From Chloroflexota bacterium (GTDB taxonomy: Bacteria; Chloroflexota; Anaerolineae; Aggregatilineales; Phototrophicaceae), in the NCBI GenBank assembly GCA_003242205.1, contig QGUR01000023.1:1-23468 (forward strand): a stretch of DNA of 23,468 bases. The letters run 5' to 3'. Shown here piece after piece: positions 22,278 to 23,468 of this stretch. Each line of letters opens with the position of its first letter. Position 1 is the stretch's first letter. A model generated the notes under the pieces. That model was not told the origin of the DNA. It searched no databases and saw only the letters and a program-made list of their open reading frames with translations. A program made the translations under genes and the position numbers.

Positions 22278-23468
22278 CAATTCCGGCGGAGAACGACTTT
22301 CAATCCGTTATATCGCTTTCGGGCGACTGGCAGGTTACGGTTGGCGACAGGTCCGGTATCGCTCAGGTGCCGGGCGTTTGGGAGCTTCAGGGCTTTCCCG
22401 CTGATGTCGAGCGTGCCGTTTACCGGCGGGCATTTCACGTGCCGGAGGACTGGGACGGCGCGCGAATCGCCTTGCGCTTTGGTGCAGTCAGCTATTATGT
22501 CGAGGTGCTGGTCAACGGGCAGCCTGCCGGCGCGCATGAAGGCCTGTGGACGCCGTTCGAGATCGACATCACCGGCGCGGCCCGGCCCGGCGAAGACAAC
22601 GCGCTCGAACTGCGGATTATCAAGCCGCTTGGAGATGGCTCGACCTATCCCTATCGCGACGTTCTCGTCGGTTTCCTGCCCTATGTTGCGATGACATTCG
22701 GCGGTCCCTGGCAGCCGGTTGAACTGGTCGCGCATCGCGGGCCGGCGCTGCGCGTGCGCCGCCTTCATGCCGACTGGCGCACCGGCACGGTCGCGCTGGC
22801 TGTCGAAGTTGTGGATGTCATGGATCGTGGCTTTGACGAGCTGCGCCTGAGCGCTGAAATTGCCGGCGCTGAGGGCGTGGCGGTCGCGCGGGCGACGGTT
22901 GGGGCGGCGCAGGTAGTCGACCTGTTGCTTCAACTGGAAAACGCAGCGTTGTGGTCGCCCCAATCCCCAACGCTCTACCGGCTAACGCTATCGCTGGAAG
23001 GTCCCGAAGGGCAAGTGGCGGAAACCACGCGTCGCTTCGGCTTTCGCGGCCTGCATGCCGAAGGCGACCTGTTGTGCCTGAACGGTCGTCCGGTGAGCGT
23101 GCGCGGTGTGTTGAGCTGGGGTTGGGACCCGGCGACGCTGGCCCCGACGCCAACCGACGACCAGATCCGCGACGAATTCCGGCGCGTGCGCGAACTGGGA
23201 TTCAATCTGGTCAAGCTCTGTCTGTTCGTGCCGCCGGCCCGCGTTTTCGAAATTGCCGACGAAGAAGGCATGCTGCTCTGGCTGGAGCTGCCCATGTGGT
23301 GGCAGCGCATGAACGACCATCTGCGCGAGCAGGCGCGGCGCGAATACGCCGACATACTGGCGTTGGTCCATGCACATCCGTCGGTCGTCATCTACAGTCT
23401 GGGCTGCGAGCTGGGCTCGGACCGGTCCTTTAAACAAATTGACCCGGCCCGACAAGCACACTTTTTTG
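22274..23468 (+). CDS. Glycoside hydrolase family 2 protein, 3' end beyond the window
   Basis: This frame is open to the window end (398 complete codons). It starts at a GTG (22274), the only plausible start after the in-frame stop at 22229, with GAAAGG about eight bases upstream. The order of domains is that of GH2: an N-terminal sugar-binding jelly roll (SGDWQVTVGD at about 18-27, then AVYRRAFHVPEDWDG), an immunoglobulin-like domain from about 170 to 260, and the beginning of a TIM barrel with a RGVLSWGWDP segment and ELGFNLVKLCLFVPP. The acid/base motif reads SLGCEL with E379, where GH2 normally has SLGNE. No signal peptide is seen, so it is probably cytoplasmic. Specificity (galactosidase, glucuronidase, mannosidase or other) cannot be told from this fragment. 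Confidence 0.85.
   Translation, partial: MTIPAENDFQSVISLSGDWQVTVGDRSGIAQVPGVWELQGFPADVERAVYRRAFHVPEDWDGARIALRFGAVSYYVEVLVNGQPAGAHEGLWTPFEIDITGAARPGEDNALELRIIKPLGDGSTYPYRDVLVGFLPYVAMTFGGPWQPVELVAHRGPALRVRRLHADWRTGTVALAVEVVDVMDRGFDELRLSAEIAGAEGVAVARATVGAAQVVDLLLQLENAALWSPQSPTLYRLTLSLEGPEGQVAETTRRFGFRGLHAEGDLLCLNGRPVSVRGVLSWGWDPATLAPTPTDDQIRDEFRRVRELGFNLVKLCLFVPPARVFEIADEEGMLLWLELPMWWQRMNDHLREQARREYADILALVHAHPSVVIYSLGCELGSDRSFKQIDPARQAHFF

Noticed and set aside
1..23468. tRNA, rRNA, CRISPR arrays, insertion sequences or phage attachment sites
   Set aside because: No cloverleaf, regularly spaced repeats, transposase or integrase genes, or long terminal inverted repeats were seen on either strand.

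Overview
The window is GC-rich, tightly packed bacterial DNA. It has many ATGA/GTGA start-stop overlaps and purine-rich ribosome-binding sites. It has no RNA genes, CRISPR arrays or insertion sequences that I can see. The mix of genes points to a sugar-degrading member of the Chloroflexota (Anaerolineae-like): binding-protein sugar transporters without an ATPase, a YesL/DUF624 protein, a GntR-LacI hybrid regulator, GH65 and GH2 enzymes, and a secreted protease ending in helical repeats. This assignment is inference from gene style; no marker gene is present.

Region A (about 1-7,490, + strand) starts with a NitT/TauT/SsuABC-type transporter in the order ATPase, permease, permease, binding protein. 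Two Gfo/Idh/MocA-type dehydrogenases follow, and then a PHP/DUF3604-type metallohydrolase. A GC hairpin separates the binding-protein gene from the dehydrogenases, and a perfect 15-bp hairpin ends the run. Together they look like uptake of a small organic compound followed by oxidation and hydrolysis. The substrate cannot be read from the sequence.

Region B (about 7,550-11,065, - strand) holds two secreted proteins, each with a signal peptide: a matrixin/metzincin-like zinc protease and a vanadium-dependent haloperoxidase-like protein that keeps every vanadate ligand. They converge on region A.

Region C (about 11,195-15,490, - strand) is a CUT1 sugar transporter operon (binding protein, MalF-type and MalG-type permeases) with a DUF624/YesL membrane protein upstream. 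The space before the binding-protein gene holds a 16-bp palindrome over a possible -35 box, a second inverted repeat and a second candidate promoter. A perfect 12-bp hairpin lies between the binding-protein and permease genes, and a hairpin pair lies at the operon end.

Region D (about 15,560-23,468) carries, on the + strand, an unassigned TIM-barrel-like presumed glycosidase translationally coupled to a GH65 phosphorylase-type enzyme. A GntR-LacI repressor (- strand) meets the GH65 gene tail to tail. It is divergent from a right-handed beta-helix protein, and a GH2 enzyme then runs off the window end. None of these enzymes shows a signal peptide, so the likely scheme is import of an oligosaccharide through the region C transporter and breakdown inside the cell, controlled by the GntR-LacI protein.
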